A DNA stretch of 64,000 nt, taken from Castanea sativa. Lineage: Eukaryota > Streptophyta > Magnoliopsida > Fagales > Fagaceae. Below, in pieces: positions 8,355 through 20,900 of this stretch. The position numbers and the translations under genes are program-made. Position 1 is the stretch's first letter. Every line of letters begins with the position of its first letter. The notes beneath the pieces were generated by a model. That model ran no database searches and was not told the DNA's origin. It saw only the letters and a program-made list of their open reading frames with translations. The stretch lies in assembly GCF_040712315.1 (NCBI RefSeq), contig NC_134014.1:10386244-10450243 (forward strand), given 5' to 3'.

Positions 8355-11300
8355 AATGCACTTCAAGTAGGGCATGGAGAAGCCTCTTTTGTACAAGGAG
8401 TCGTTCATGATAGTGAATCTGGTTGCCATCTTCTTGACTTTCCTAGCTTCCTTTATGTCTTGTGGAAGCCATCCATCTTGAAGGAAGGATAGAATTGGGG
8501 TCATCCAGTTGTCTTCACTCTAGATGGCGAAAGTAAGGATCTCTTCATTGCTAGGACGCTTCTGGACTTCCATCATTAAATCCATGCTCGTCGGCCCTGC
8601 TCCTAACGACGCATGTTTTGCTATCTCGTCAACCCCCACATTTTGGCTTCTGGGGACTTGTATGACTTCTACCCGATCAAATTCTTGAGCCAACTGCCTC
8701 ATCAGTCTCAGATACTTCTGCATCCTTTCCTCATTTGCTTCATATTCCTCATTTATCTACCCCACAACCAACTTTGAATCGCTCTAGAGGAGTAAGTTTT
8801 TGACATCTAATACCTTTTCAACCCTTAATCCTGTCAGTATTGCCTCGTATTCAGCTTCATTGTTTGTGGAAGGGAACATCAGCCCAACTTTGTACTTGAG
8901 CGTCTCTCCTTCTGGGGTGATGATAATAACCCCTACTCCCCCCCTCTTTCGGGCTGACGACCTATCGGTCTGGACCATCCATTTTTTTGCTTCGTCTGAT
9001 GTTCTATCCTCGTCTAGGACTGTGAACTCGGCGATGAAGTCTGCTAGTGTCTATGCTTTAATAGCCGTTCTGGGGTGGTACTCAATATCAAACTGGCTAA
9101 GCTCAATTGCCCATTAAATCAACCTTCCTGCAGCCTCGAGTTTGTTCATGGACTTCTTAATGGTTTGGTCCATCATCACTAGGATAGGATTCGCTTGGAA
9201 GTATGGTCGCAACTTTTGTGAGGCTACAATCAAAGCGAATGCAATCTTCTCGATCCGTGGGTATTTTGCTTTAACTCCTTGGAAGGCTTGACTAATATAG
9301 TAGACTAGGAGTTGTGTTCCATCCTCCTCTCAAATCAAGGCTGCACTTATGGCTATAATTGACACTGCCAGGTATAGATACACGTCTTCTCCCTCTTTGG
9401 ACGGGCTCATGAGGGGTGGATTGCTCAGATGGTGTTTGAGCTTCTGGAAGGCCTTCTCGTACTCTTCTGTCTAGGTGAAAGCTTGCTTCAGCGTCTTAAA
9501 GAAGGGCAAGCATTTGTCTGTGACTTTAGAGACGAACCTGTTGAGTGCTGCTATTCTCCCAATGAGCTTCTGGACTTCCTTCACAATCTTGGGCGACGTC
9601 ATTTCTAGTATGGCTCGCACCTTTTTTGGGTTTTCTTCTATCCCTCTCTAAGACACCATGAACCCCAAGAACTTCCCCGACACTACCCTAAAGGCACACT
9701 TGCTAGGGTTCAACTTCATTCGGTACTGCCTAAAAGTAGTGAACGTTTCTTGGAGGCCTTCAGATGGGCAGACTCTTCCTTGCTCTTAACGAGCATGTTG
9801 TTCGCATATACTTTCATGTTCCTTCCGATCTGTTTGTTGAACATCTTGTTTGCTAACCTCTGATAGGTTGCTCATGCATTTTTCAGTCCAAAAGGCATTA
9901 CCTTTTAGAGCCCTTGGCTCGTGATGAAAGCATTCTTCTTCTGGTCCTTTTCTGCCATCTTTATCAGATTGTATCCCGAGAATGCATCCATGAATGTAAG
10001 GAGCTTGTGTCCTGCCATGGAATCCACTAGCTGATCTATCGTTGGAGGGGGGAAGCTGTCCTTTAGGCAAGCCTTGTTTAGGTCCATAAAGTTGACGTAC
10101 ATCCTCCATTTACCATTTGCCTTCTTTACAAGGACGACATTGTCCAACCAGTCCAGGTAATAGACCTCACGAATGAAGTCCACTGCTAGCAGTTTATTTA
10201 CTTTGTCCATTATTGCCTAGTTTTGTTCTAGAGGAAACACTCGTTTTCTCTGCTGGACAGGCTTTTTCTCAAGATCAACATTTAGCTTGTGTTGAATGAT
10301 TGTTGTGGATATGCCTAACATGTCCTCGTGGCTCCATGCGAAGATGTCCAAGTTCTCCTTGAGGAACCAGACTAATTTCTTCTTCATTTCTGCACTCATG
10401 GTCATCCCTACTCTTGTAGTCTTCGCTGGCTCTTCGTCTACTAACTCCACAGTTTCTAAGGCTTCCACCTTCTCTTCTTCTTTCTTCTCTATCATCCATG
10501 TATAGTTTTCCTTCGCAGCTAACACTGTTTGGTAGCACTCCCTAGCTAGCACCTGGTCTCCTTTTACCTCGCCTACACCATTTTTTGTTGGGAACTTTAC
10601 CTTTAGGCAGTAGGTGGACACGACCACCTTCCAACGATTGAGTGTAAGCCTCCCAATGATCACATTGTATAAAGAAGGACAGTCTACCACTAGGAAGTGC
10701 AATTAACGAGTTAGTTGTCATGGGTAAGACCCTACTATGACCGTCAACATCATTATGCCTTTAGGATATACTCTGTCCCCACTGAAGCTAACGAGAGTGG
10801 ACTCAAAGGATGCAACCTACTTGGATCCAACTTCAATTGTTGAAAAGCAGAGAGGTAGATGATGTCCATGGAGCTACCATTATCCACGAAGATGCTCTTG
10901 GTGTTGAACCCCTCTATCATAAGCATTATAACCAGGAGGTCATCATATGCCTGCTTCACTCCTCTAACGTCTTCTTCCGAGAAAAACGTGTCCCTGTCCA
11001 TCCGTCTCTGCTTTAGGGGTGGTATCTTGTGGATGCTGTTCACCTACCTCTGTTGTGATTTCTTGAGGGATCTGAACGGTCCTCCTGTGGATGGCCCTCC
11101 TGTGATCATCTTTATCTCCCCGATTACGCTATGTGGACGATGGGATGCGAGGTCCTCGTCCCTTGGTGAGGCTTTGTGTTTGTCCTTATTATTATCCTTG
11201 GATCTGCTGGAGTCTCCTTTTTTGACATATTTCTACATCTTCCCTTTTCAGATGACTTCCTCTATCTGCTCTTTTAGGTCTCGACAATCTTCCGTGTAGT

Positions 11301-12200
11301 GGTTGTGGTCCTTGTGGAAGCAGCAATATTTCTTCTTGTCACGCACATTGGGTGACGAGTGCAGAAGCCTTGGCCATTTGAGATAGTGCTCATCTTTGAT
11401 CTGCGTCAAAATTTTATCAATAGGCATTATTAAAGGAGTGAATTTTACCATCGAGGGGTTTTATTGTCTTCCTATTTACTCCCATCAGTATTCAGACGAT
11501 CTGTCCGCTTCCTTTTTCATCCTCTCCGATTGTCTTCCTCTCTTTCCCTTGCATTTGACTTCTTTACATCTTCTATTGCTGCCAGGGCATCTTCAGCGTT
11601 CATGTACTTTTGCGCCTTCAGGAGCATCTCTGCCATTGTCTTAGAGGGATTCTTCACAAGTGAAACCACAAACTCCCTAACCTTCAAACCAGCCTTAAGG
11701 TTGTTAGCTGTACTTTGTCATCAGCTTTGTCTACTTTTAAAGTTTCCTGAATGAAACGCTTCACGTATGACCTCAGGCTCTCCTTTTCTCCCGGCCTAAT
11801 GGTAAGCAAGTGATCCGTTGGCCTTCTTGGGCGTTGTCCTCCAACGAAGTGGTGCAAGATGGAATTGCCCAACTGCTCAAAGTTGTCGATAGACGATGTT
11901 GGTAACTTCCTGAACCATTCCTTTACAGCTCCTTTAAGGGTGATGGGGAAAGAATCGCACAGTATTTCGTCAGGAAGTTGTCAAAGACCTAGAGTTGTCT
12001 TGAAAGCATTGAGGTGATCCAAAGGATCTTCCAATCCATCGAACGACTCGAGTTGAGGTAGACGAAACTTCGACAGCATTAGGCATTCCAAGACCGCCGT
12101 CATGAATGGTGAATCCGTCCTCCTAACCATCCTATCCAAACTCCGGTCTGTTTTTTCCTTAATGGTGCTCCTTAGTTCATCCATTTCCTTTCTCATTTCC
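8355..12200 (-). pseudogene. Gag-pol of gypsy element B, without integrase
   Basis: Read right to left: gag (about 12196-11684), a zinc-knuckle-like [14 protein letters not shown] segment (about 11330), protease with an intact DNGSS motif (about 10925), RT (about 10350-9660), RT-linked RNase H (about 9500-9050) and a second RNase H with NNEAEYEAIL (about 8890). Several frameshifts and stops split it. The RT active site reads YANNM where YVDDM is expected: both catalytic aspartates are Asn (9797-9802). Coding similarity stops near 8355 just after a PYLKC segment, which in relatives immediately precedes the integrase HHCC domain. Integrase is therefore deleted. The element could not have transposed by itself in this state. 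Confidence 0.75.
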
Positions 12201-12494
12201 AGGAGAAGGTCCGAGCTTGGTCCCTTTGGAGTGGCGGGTCTTCAACGGTCATTCCTTCTTTGACTATCTCCCTCATCATCCTAGTTGGTCCCAGATCGGT
12301 TATCCTCTTGCTGTAGTCACAACCTCATCTCCTTGTTCTGTCTAGTAAGCTTTTCCACACTAGCTGTGAGTGTCTAGATTTGCAGAGCTAATGCTGCAAA
12401 ATCTTGGTTGGACCCCATCTGCACTTATAGGTTGAATGGAACGACACTCTCGAACCTAAGTGTGAAAATGTTGTCCCCATAGACAGCACCAAAC

Positions 12495-12986
12495 TGATGA
12501 TGCGGAAATCGTTAGTTGAGTAGGTTTGTCTAGATGAAGCAAAAACCTTGTCGTTGTGCCTGCAATTATGGTGAAAAGACCTTCTCAGATGGTCACGGGT
12601 AAGGTGCCTCCCACAGATCCTCCAATGAAAAATGAGCATATATAAGCTTTTTAGGAAGTAAGAGAGCTTAGAATATCTGAGTTAAATGTACTAATATATT
12701 TTTAAAGTTTGTATGTATCTTGTCTAGTTCTGATGAGCGTGTATATATAGCTTCATTGTTTCTGACCATTGGGGCCTTGATTATGGCTTTAATGCTTCTT
12801 TCGTAAAGCATTTGGGCCCATTTATGTGGTTTTGATGAGCTTCCAACGGTTTGACAACTAATTGGTAACTGTCCGAGGTATTGAATCCTCTTATTAATGA
12901 CTTGCCTTCTCTCGTCTATGATATGGCCAGGTGGACAAAGATGTTTGATGGGATCGTCTGGGCAAGCAGGTTTGTTGGTCCTATCA
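12495..12986 (-). repeat. 5' LTR of gypsy element B with adjacent primer binding site
   Basis: 492 bp, TGATGATGCGG...CCTATCA on the plus strand, so the element strand is TGATAGG...CATCATCA. Immediately left, 12494 down to about 12475 reads TTTGGTGCTGTCTATGGGG on the minus strand, resembling the tRNA-Asp-type primer site of plant gypsy elements with a few changes. To the right is GTAATATATC of the copy 2 flank. Confidence 0.75.
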
Positions 12987-13287
12987 GTAATATATCTAAG
13001 CAATAATTATGTTTAGTAAGTTATGATTTTTTTTTTATCATCATTTTTTTATTATTATTATCATAGCTGAAAAGGGGAACTAACAACAAGAATGTAACTA
13101 TCTCTCTTCACTGAATTTGTCGATCGCCATTCTTGTATTCTCCAATACACATGTATAATCAAGTACATCTGCATCTTTATTATTTACTATTTAGTATTAT
13201 ATCTCACAATATTGAGAATAAATATATAAAATATAACATATATATATATATATATGATAGGAAAATATAAGATACATATGTGAGTGG
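12987..13287. other. 5' flank of unit 2, no gene
   Basis: Collinear with the copy 1 flank from about 1347: TAATATATCTAA, TTTAGTAAGTTATGATTTTT, a short ATT tract and ATAGCTGAAA occur in the same order. A (TA)n tract lies at about 13237-13254. No coding sequence is seen. Confidence 0.6.
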
Positions 13288-13473
13288 TAATCCTAAAACC
13301 ACATTTTAGGCGTTGCAAAACCACATCCTAGTAGTCCATGGTTTTAGGCAAAAACATTGGTGAAGTTGTGTTGTTTTTTATTGTAACAGTTACTTGTGCT
13401 CTCCCATATTCTATAAATTGGTTCCAATCCACAGCATTTTAGTCAATTATAAGAGACTAATAGTAAAATAACC
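13288..13473 (+). promoter_or_regulatory. Promoter of phylloplanin-like copy 2
   Basis: TATAAA at 13412-13417 lies about 60 bp before the ATG, within the same CATATTCTATAAATTGGTTCC context as copy 1. The inverted repeat CCTAAAACCACATTTTAGG is perfectly kept at 13292-13310. Confidence 0.6.
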
Positions 13474-14123
13474 ATGGCAATGAAATTAGCTCTCTTTGTT
13501 TCCCTTATGGTTGCTGCACTAGCAGTTCCAATCTCTGCAGCCCAACGCATGGGTCACCTTATCGAAATCCACGGCACTGTGTATTGCCCAGGCAACAGCA
13601 ATACAAATGCCAGTGGTACCAACAAAGGCATTTTCCCAGGTAAGTTTACTCAGGTTAATTATTTTACCTGTATATATATATATATGTATATAGTTCCCTA
13701 GCAAGCTCAGCATGCAAGGTTTTGTAATAGCTTTATATCTTGTTAGGGTGTTTGTATTAGTTATATTTTTCTTGTATATATATATGGGTCTTCTGGAGCT
13801 AGCATCACCAAGTTAATTTTTTTGTCTTCAATTTTCTTACAGTCGCTGAAATAAATGTCGTGTGTGATGGAAAAGCGATTGACTATTCCTATACCAATGC
13901 CAATGGAGGATTTTTGTTTACCATTGATTATCAACGTTATACGATCCCTAAAATATTGAAGACTTGCAAATTAGTGGTTATCGCAGCCCTCACCAGGTGC
14001 CCCAAACCATCTCCTTCTGCGGGGCACTTGGAATCAAGCTTAAAGTACATGGGGGACTTTACTGTTGGGGGGGATCTTAAAATTTCCAGCATTGTTCCAG
14101 TGGGATTTCATGTCGTTCCCTAA
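13474..14123 (+). CDS. Phylloplanin-like secreted protein (Pollen Ole e 1-like family), copy 2
   Basis: Exons 13474-13639 and 13843-14123 are exactly as long as those of copy 1 (166 and 281 bp) and join in the same phase to encode 148 residues. The donor is AGGTAAGT and the acceptor TTACAG. The signal peptide is identical to copy 1 except near its end, where ISAAQ replaces ISGAQ. The four cysteines and the GTVYC, CDGK and CKLVV segments are conserved. Differences cluster in the second exon, for example Tyr-Thr-Asn-Ala for Tyr-Thr-Asp-Gly. It is likely secreted, with the same tentative surface-defence role as copy 1. It lies between two transposable elements, 488 bp right of element B and 1.3 kb left of the hAT-like composite. 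No defect is visible. Confidence 0.82.
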
Positions 14124-14131
14124 GCTTTTGT

Positions 14132-14137
14132 AATAAA
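14132..14137 (+). terminator. AATAAA polyadenylation signal of copy 2
   Basis: AATAAA lies nine bases after the stop codon, in the same position as in copy 1. Confidence 0.65.
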
Positions 14138-14332
14138 AGCATAAGATGACTAATGTCTGTATTCATGAAGAAGATAAATAAAAAAAAAATTATCAATTAC
14201 TACGGTAGCATTTTTCTTCCCAAGTACTCTTAATGATAGTATCTCTTTAATTTATGAATATGAACTACTTTGCAGTACTTAATAAAGGGTTTGTCACATC
14301 AAAAAAATAAATAAATAATGGGTTTCTCTCAC

Positions 14333-14375
<43 letters not shown>

Positions 14376-15450
14376 GAAGAAGAAGAAGAAATATAAACTT
14401 GTTTAAAAAATATTGAGTCATTGGAAAGGACTAAGTTTGGCACTATCATTAAAAAAAATTAACATGTCTACATATTTTGAAAATTTAATTGTTGAATTGT
14501 ATGTTCTTTATGTTCTAAACATACATGTCAAATTAAATGTCAAATTAAATGTTATTTACTGGTCGATCTATAAATTTATTTTTTATACATAATTTTATAT
14601 TACAAAAACTTAAAATTTAAATATTCGATTTATAACATAGTTATCGATCTTTGATCTTCTAGAAATTTAACAAGTATAATTATATAAGAAGAAAATACAA
14701 TATAATGACGGATTTAGTTCACATCTGATAAAAAGATATTGCGTGTAATTGTATCCAAACTTTATCCATGAGGAAATAACAAATTTTCACAAGAATTTGA
14801 AATATTCTTTAATTAGCATATCTTCTTACACACGTGCAATTAAAGAAAATTAAATTTCAAATTATAGCGGATCTATGTGAGGTTACTGCATGTGCGAAGT
14901 AGTAGGCTAATTTTGGAATATTGTGAACTTTTGTTTGTGTCATATAAAACGATTATCTTATCACATTCGTTTTAAAGTGCATTAAATGCTTTATTATTAT
15001 CACAAATATTTCAAGTCAAACTTTGCACATTATCAATGTGCATTAAATGTTTTATTAAATAATATTTCTATACATTTTAAAAGGAAAGTCAAGTTGAGAC
15101 ATTAAAGTTGTTAAATGTATGTTTGGATTGGCTAGATGGGATGTGGTTTGCATGTTAATTAGTCCATAGAGGATCAATATTCATCGTACTTCTTGCCCTT
15201 AGAATCAATATTCCAAAAAAAAAAAAAATATATATATATATATATATGTATATCCAAGAAAGCGCACATAATCACAGTAAATTTGTGCAAGCAAACCAAT
15301 GAAACATTAACAAGTAAATATTAGCACTCCTGGCTCCATCACAGCACAAGAAGCCAACTGAGCTATAAGCCCATGATTGCATGGAGAAAGTGAAACACAC
15401 CCACCCACCATATATGGTAGCTAATTGGATTTGGATCCTCCTTCATATGT
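14138..15450. other. 3' flank of unit 2, with (AAT)n and a conserved block, no gene
   Basis: Matches the flanks of units 1, 3 and 4 in order. It includes an (AAT)n tract with an (AAG)n tail at about 14331-14392 and a block at about 15328-15442 (GGCTCCATCACAGCACA and so on) repeated at 54748-54865. The flank is interrupted at 15451 and resumes at 21713. Confidence 0.65.
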
Positions 15451-15662
15451 AGGGGCGTGTATAGGTCGGATTGAAGGGATTTTTGGACCCAACCCATCAT
15501 GATGGGTTAAAAAAAAAATCTAACCCATCACAAGGGTTCAACCCAACCCAACCCACATAGATCAGGTTGGGTCAAGTTGAACCCATGAGTTGGACAATTT
15601 GTTTTTTATTATTACTATTAGTATTTAATTGAGCAAAAAAAGTATATCTCACTTGCCACCTG

Positions 15663-15716
15663 AGTTGATGAACAAAATATACACAAACTAGTATTTCAAC
15701 TCAGTTATAAACAAAA
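15663..15716. repeat. Short direct repeat inside the hAT-like composite, left copy
   Basis: GAGTTGATGAACAAAATATA through CAACTCAGTTATAAACAAA is repeated, with a few changes, at about 21283-21332. The pair brackets about 5.6 kb that probably entered the composite as a later insertion or rearrangement. Confidence 0.65.
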
Positions 15717-15728
15717 TATATCCAACTG

Positions 15729-16150
15729 ACACTACAAAAAAGCTGTCTATTGCAGTGTTTTCTTAAGTGAAATTCAAAAAAAATGTCATTACAAGCACCC
15801 TATAGTGGTTTTTTCTAAAAACGCTGCTATAGGCATATCTATAGCCACATTTAGGGGCTCTATAGTGGTGTTTTAAATTATTGGGCCTATAGCAGCATTT
15901 TAAAAATGCCACTATAAGTCCTATAAAAAAACCAACCAAAAAAATTTTAAAAAGTATATATATATGCGGTTGTAAAATGCTGCTACAATCCAATCTCTAA
16001 AGAAAAAAAATTTTGAGGGACCTATAGTAGCGTTTAATAAACGCCACTATAGGCCCTTTGTCTTACAAGGGCCTATAGTGGCATTTGTGAAACTTTGTTA
16101 TAGCCTAACCCTAAAAAGAAAATTTAAGGTCCTCTAGCAACGTTTAGATC
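15729..16150. mobile_element. CACTA-like terminal/subterminal region
   Basis: It starts with CACTACAAAAAA, the usual start of plant CACTA (En/Spm) elements. It continues with several copies of CCTATAGTGG and its reverse complement CCACTATAGG, a pattern like subterminal transposase-binding repeats. No transposase or clear opposite end is found. Confidence 0.45.
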
Positions 16151-16304
16151 CTTGTAAGACAAAGGACCTATTATATAATTCAAACCTCACATAAAGTAGT
16201 TGTCATCTAAGAAATTGTTGAAAAAAAAAAATCTTTTGTAACATAAACTATATTTATCATTTTCATAATTCTATGTGAAATTCAATTTACATTTTTTTAA
16301 AAAG

Positions 16305-16820
16305 TATTAATTTACTACTCCATCAAAAATGTTACATACCTTTCCTTAGTCTTAAGCTCTTTTTAACTTTTGTTATGAATGTGTAGTAAGTGGCTAACTT
16401 TTAGGACTAAAAAACCAAATTTCTGGATTAAACAAAAATTGAGAATTATTAAATTTTTTAAAAAAAAGAACAACACCATAAAAAAAAACGTGTATCTCTA
16501 AAATTTTAAATTTAAACTTTTATTAACTTCTATTATAGATGTGTAATAAATGGCTAAATTTTAAGATTAAAAAACTACATTTTAGGATTAGACAAAAATG
16601 ATAACTGCCATACATAAAAATTTGAAAAAAAGAACCAAATCATTTCCTTTAACAAAAATGTTATTAATTTACTACTCCATAAAAAACATGTTACGTACCT
16701 TTTTCTCAGTTTTAAAGGTAGTTGACATATTTGAAATTTAAACTCTTTTTAACTTTTGTTATGAATGTATAGTAAGTGGCTAGTTTTTAATATTAAAACA
16801 CTGCATTTTAGGATTAAAAT
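16305..16820. repeat. Degenerate ~170-bp repeats, three copies
   Basis: The series TTTACTACTCCAT, TGTTACRTACCTTT, AACTTTTGTTATGAATGT, AGTAAGTGGCTA and GGATTARA recurs at about 16305-16450 and 16660-16820. A partial, more diverged copy lies at about 16500-16610. It is AT-rich and noncoding. Confidence 0.6.
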
Positions 16821-17172
16821 TGAGCCTTTTACCGTAAAAGAAGAAAACGTTAATGCACATCTGGAGCCTTTTCTTAACAAAAAAATAAATAAATAAAACA
16901 ACAAAAAAATTGACACTTTTACCGTAAAAGAAAAAAAAAATTGTAGTTAGAATTGCTCATATTTATTCTAACCAAATAAATATGAGTTAGAACTGTCACA
17001 AACATGAACTTAATAATTGTCAAATAGGTCAAGCCCCGAGTACAATATTATAATTATAATTAAACCATAAGTCAAGCAAATTAGTCATCATAAAATTATC
17101 GAATAACACTATTATTATTAATTCAATATAATATTTTTTTTTTCTTTTATTATTAATGCAATACTAATTTAG

Positions 17173-17322
17173 TGCATTTATTATAATTTGGGATTATTAC
17201 ATTTTTCAATCACTAAAAGACCTAGAGTGTGATGCATTTGCGAGTGATATTTGTTTTTTTCATCACATCCTTAGGTTTTTTTGTGATTGGAAAATGTAAT
17301 AATCCTAAATTATAATAAATGC
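17173..17322. repeat. 150-bp near-perfect hairpin (fold-back MITE candidate)
   Basis: The left arm starts GCATTTATTATAATTTGGG and the right arm ends CCTAAATTATAATAAATGC. The arms are about 60 bp with few mismatches and a loop of about 25 bp. Size and arm length fit a small MITE; a precursor-like RNA hairpin is another option. Confidence 0.6.
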
Positions 17323-17403
17323 TTTAAGTTAACCCTTACCCCAAAAAATAGAAGAGTCTCCTTTTATCCCAATGTTTTCATTCTAAGTTTCAAACTATAG
17401 GAA

Positions 17404-17427
17404 TGCTCTCTCTCTCTCTCTCTCTCC
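17404..17427. repeat. (CT)n microsatellite
   Basis: About eleven CT units followed by CCTCTCT. Positions 17430-17970 are T-rich with only short low-complexity open frames and no recognised gene. Confidence 0.85.
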
Positions 17428-17971
17428 TCTCTATCAGTTTCTTGTTATTCCTTCTTTTTTTGCTACTTCTATTTCATTTTGTTCTTCATTATTTTTCTTT
17501 TTTCATCTTGTGTTTTAAACAGAGATGAAGGCAGTGGATTTTTTTTTTTCTAGAAAGGCAATGGCTCAGGGTCTCAAACATCAAACACAAGGAGGAAAAA
17601 AAAAAAAGCCAAAAATTTACACTGGTATTAATAACAATGTGTGGAATTTCATTGTTTTTTATTGTTTTGGCAGGTATCTCTGTGTATTGGTATGTGAAAC
17701 TCTTTCATTTCTTAATTCTTTTAATGTGCTTTATTGTTTGTCTCTATTAATTTTATCATCAAAGTATCTGGGTTCTTTGTGATTATTGATTTAACTTACC
17801 TTTTGTCCATCTTTCTCTTAATTGCTTATTATGGGTGTGGGATTTTGAAGATTTTTTCTTCTTTTTTATTAAGTTTCCTATTACTATTTGTATATACTTG
17901 TGTTTTTGTTTTCCTTGAATAGACTGTGCGCTGGATTTGGGTTGGTTACACTAAAGAAGATGTGTCTATTG

Positions 17972-20900
17972 TTGATACCGTATTTTGTCCACCCTCAATT
18001 TGAGTGTCGAACCCCAAAAAATCCAAAAATATTATTTTCTCTCCATAGGGCCACAAAAACATCCAAAATGACATGGCGCAACTCATTCGGACACCGAAAC
18101 ACCCAAAGTGCCTTTTTTAGCTAAATGACCAAAATGCCCCTAGTCAACCCTGCGTTGACTGAAAGTCAAACAAAGTCAAAATCCCCTCAAAATATCACTT
18201 TTCATAGTTTTACATCAAACCCGAGCTTCTCGGAGATTTTTGGCAACTTTGACTAAGTTTGACCTAAAGATAACTCCCGGCGAGCCCTAGAAACCCCAAT
18301 TTTGATTCGGCCGTCAGAACGGGTTGAAACTAATGTCATTGTAAATATTATCAAATTCTCAGTCTAATGACTATTCATGGGTCGAAATCGGAGTTAGAAC
18401 GGCCTAAATATCATGAAAATTGAGTTAACGCACTGATCGCTGTACAGCTAACTTCAGGGAGCCATAACTTTAAATCCAACCGTTGGATTTTCAAGTTCCA
18501 TACCTTTTGAAGGTGGCAACCCTTGAAGGGCCACCACCTCCTAATCAATGTTAGGGCTGTAAAGGGCCCCAAGCACCTCTAGACCCAAAAAAAAAGGGAC
18601 TAAACTGGGTTTTGCTCTCTACCTAGACGCTTTCTGCACATTTTTCCTATTTCCCAAGCACATTTTTATACATAAAAACACACAAAAAACACATTCAAGC
18701 CTCTTGATTCTTCCTTCTTCACCAAAAATACAAGGTATTGTTCTTATATCCAATTTTCTTCTCCTTGGTTCTACACTTTGGATTTGGGGTTTAGGGGTGC
18801 GAATGTAGCTTTTTAGCTAATATCCACACCCCTAGCTCTCTAAATCTTTCCCTAGCATTTATCTTGCTTTCTCTTGCTTTAATAACAAGATTTATTGCTT
18901 TATCTAGCATACTCTTAGCTTTATTTTGCTTCTAACAAGCTTTTGGTTTATTTCCATATGTTTCCATGATTGTTCATGTGCTAGGTGCCTTTTCTTCATG
19001 CTTTATGCTTTATGCTTTATGCCATGTTTAGATCCTTATTTCTTATGTGTTGATGTTTGGGTCTACATGCCCACATGCTTGATATTATGTCTCCGGCTAT
19101 GCCTTGCTTAGATCTACATGTTTGTATGCATGTTCTATGCTCCTATGCCTATGTCTATGCCTTCACATGCTTGTATGCTTGGATTTGTGTTCTTCCATGC
19201 CGTTATGTTTATGTCTACATGCTTAGATGTAGATCCACAAGCTTACATGCGCATTTCCATCCTTATATGTGTAGATCGGTGTGTTTACATGCTTAGATCG
19301 ATGTTCTTTACATGCTTTATGTCATCATCTATGTGCTTGCGTGCTTCACACCATGTTTATGTGCTTAGGCCTAGACCTTGTTCATGTGCTGAGCCCTTTT
19401 TTTCTTTTTATTGCATTTTCTTGTATTTTGGCCTAATGGTTAGGACTCGATCTAAACCCTATTGTTTTTTTCATCGTCCATACACCAAGGTTCACGTTAA
19501 AGGGTTTGGATCATCCTATTTCATGTCTATGCTTGCTTGCTTCTATGCTTTATGCTTGTGCTAGCTTCTCTTGTTCAAGGCTTTGCCATGCTTGACGCCC
19601 TCTGCAGGCTTGATCTTGTTTGGTTACATTCGATGCCCATGAGGCCTTGTTCAAATGTAACAATTTGGGAGGCATCTCCGGATGCCGGGTTGCTCCATAC
19701 GTACCCTTCCCTTTTCCGCTTCGCACGATGCTATACTTATCATGCTTGTTTGTGCCACCCGTTGGCTTTCTATGCATCTTTACATGCTTGCTCACATGTC
19801 CATGCATGAGTCTTGCTTCCTAGTGCGTCGTCCATGCTTTAACACATTGAAGTTATGGACATTCGATCTAAACCTACATTTGTGCCTCACGAACAGCGCC
19901 TTTTGTTTTCTTTCTTACTTGTTTGCCTTCTCACTTGTTTGCTTGCTTCCTTGTTTCTTTGCTTGCCATGTCTATCATGCTTATCGGCTTTATGCCTCTT
20001 TCATATGCTCTTTGCATCTTTTCCTTCCATTGTTTGTCTACTGGTTTCTTGTCTTTGCCTTTGCATGTACACACATAGAGCGAGGACGCATGGAGTTAGG
20101 GCACGGTCTCCTAGGCAAAAGCAAAAAGGGCAAGGATGCGAGTATGTGGATATAAGATAAGCGGCTATGTTCAGTAGATTTAGGGGTCTAACTTCTCCCA
20201 TTTGATTATGTACTCTTTCAAACCCCCTTCCTTCCTCCTTCCTCCTTCCTCCTTCCTTCCTTTCTCTCTTAGATGGGTTGTGTTAAGTATATCATGCCAT
20301 GTACCATTCGACCTCATCTCTAGAGTATGGCAACCCTTGTTTACTTTCCTACACCTATATTTTGGGCCATGCTCTAGGGATAGGCATTCACTTTTATGCT
20401 CTGTGTGCTAGCATTATGCATGATGTATGTATATATATACCTACTCGCTCCTCCCGATGTGATTGTCATAGTCCATATCATCTAAGGCAAAGCGATGCCT
20501 AATTTCCGCCGCGAAAGTAAGGTGGCATGTCGTTAGATTTTCACCGTGGAAATCTGATACTTTGCCCATATACCTTAGGAAAGCATAGATTACGACCACA
20601 CCCATTCAAAAGCCAAACCTTAAATCCCCCCATGTATGCAAAGCCCCGAAAGCCAATGCCAAAATCATGTTTTTTACTGCCAATCTTCGAAAATTAAGGT
20701 TTTATCAAAACAAAGGATTGTCCTTGAACAGGCGTTGTGGGGTGCCTAACACCTTCCCCACACGTAACCAAACTTTCAGACTCAAGAATCAAGATTTTTT
20801 CCATCCATATTAGATTAGCAAAAATGGCATTTTTCTTAGCCTAAGATTGGTAATAAAATCAACTAGAAATAGGTGACCAATCACACTTTAGAAAAACCCA

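Larger units (their letters stand above)
4985..12986 (-). mobile_element. Gypsy-type LTR retrotransposon B (Tat-like lineage), degenerate
   Basis: Order in element direction (right to left): full LTR 12495-12986, primer site just inside it, gag about 12200-11250, protease about 11000, RT about 10350-9660, RNase H about 9500-9050, second RNase H about 8980-8500, tandem repeat spacer 8163-8348, opposite-strand spliced ORF 7857-5628, purine-rich tract about 5214-5198, and a truncated LTR 4985-5197. Integrase is missing. Two RNase H domains and an opposite-strand gene near the 3' LTR are Tat-lineage traits. It lies just upstream of copy 2 flank sequence. The surviving 212-bp LTR overlap differs at roughly 30 positions by eye, making it the oldest of the four LTR elements. 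Confidence 0.8.

Noticed and set aside
15328..15400. tRNA-like look of the GGCTCCATCACAGCACA block (also at 54748)
   Set aside because: No cloverleaf with anticodon stem and no complete A and B boxes; it is only a conserved unit flank.
19057..20160. Several overlapping open frames of 80-157 codons on the plus strand rich in Cys, Met and Leu
   Set aside because: They lie in a CATGCTT-rich low-complexity tract of an LTR-like sequence, overlap in different frames and show no domain.
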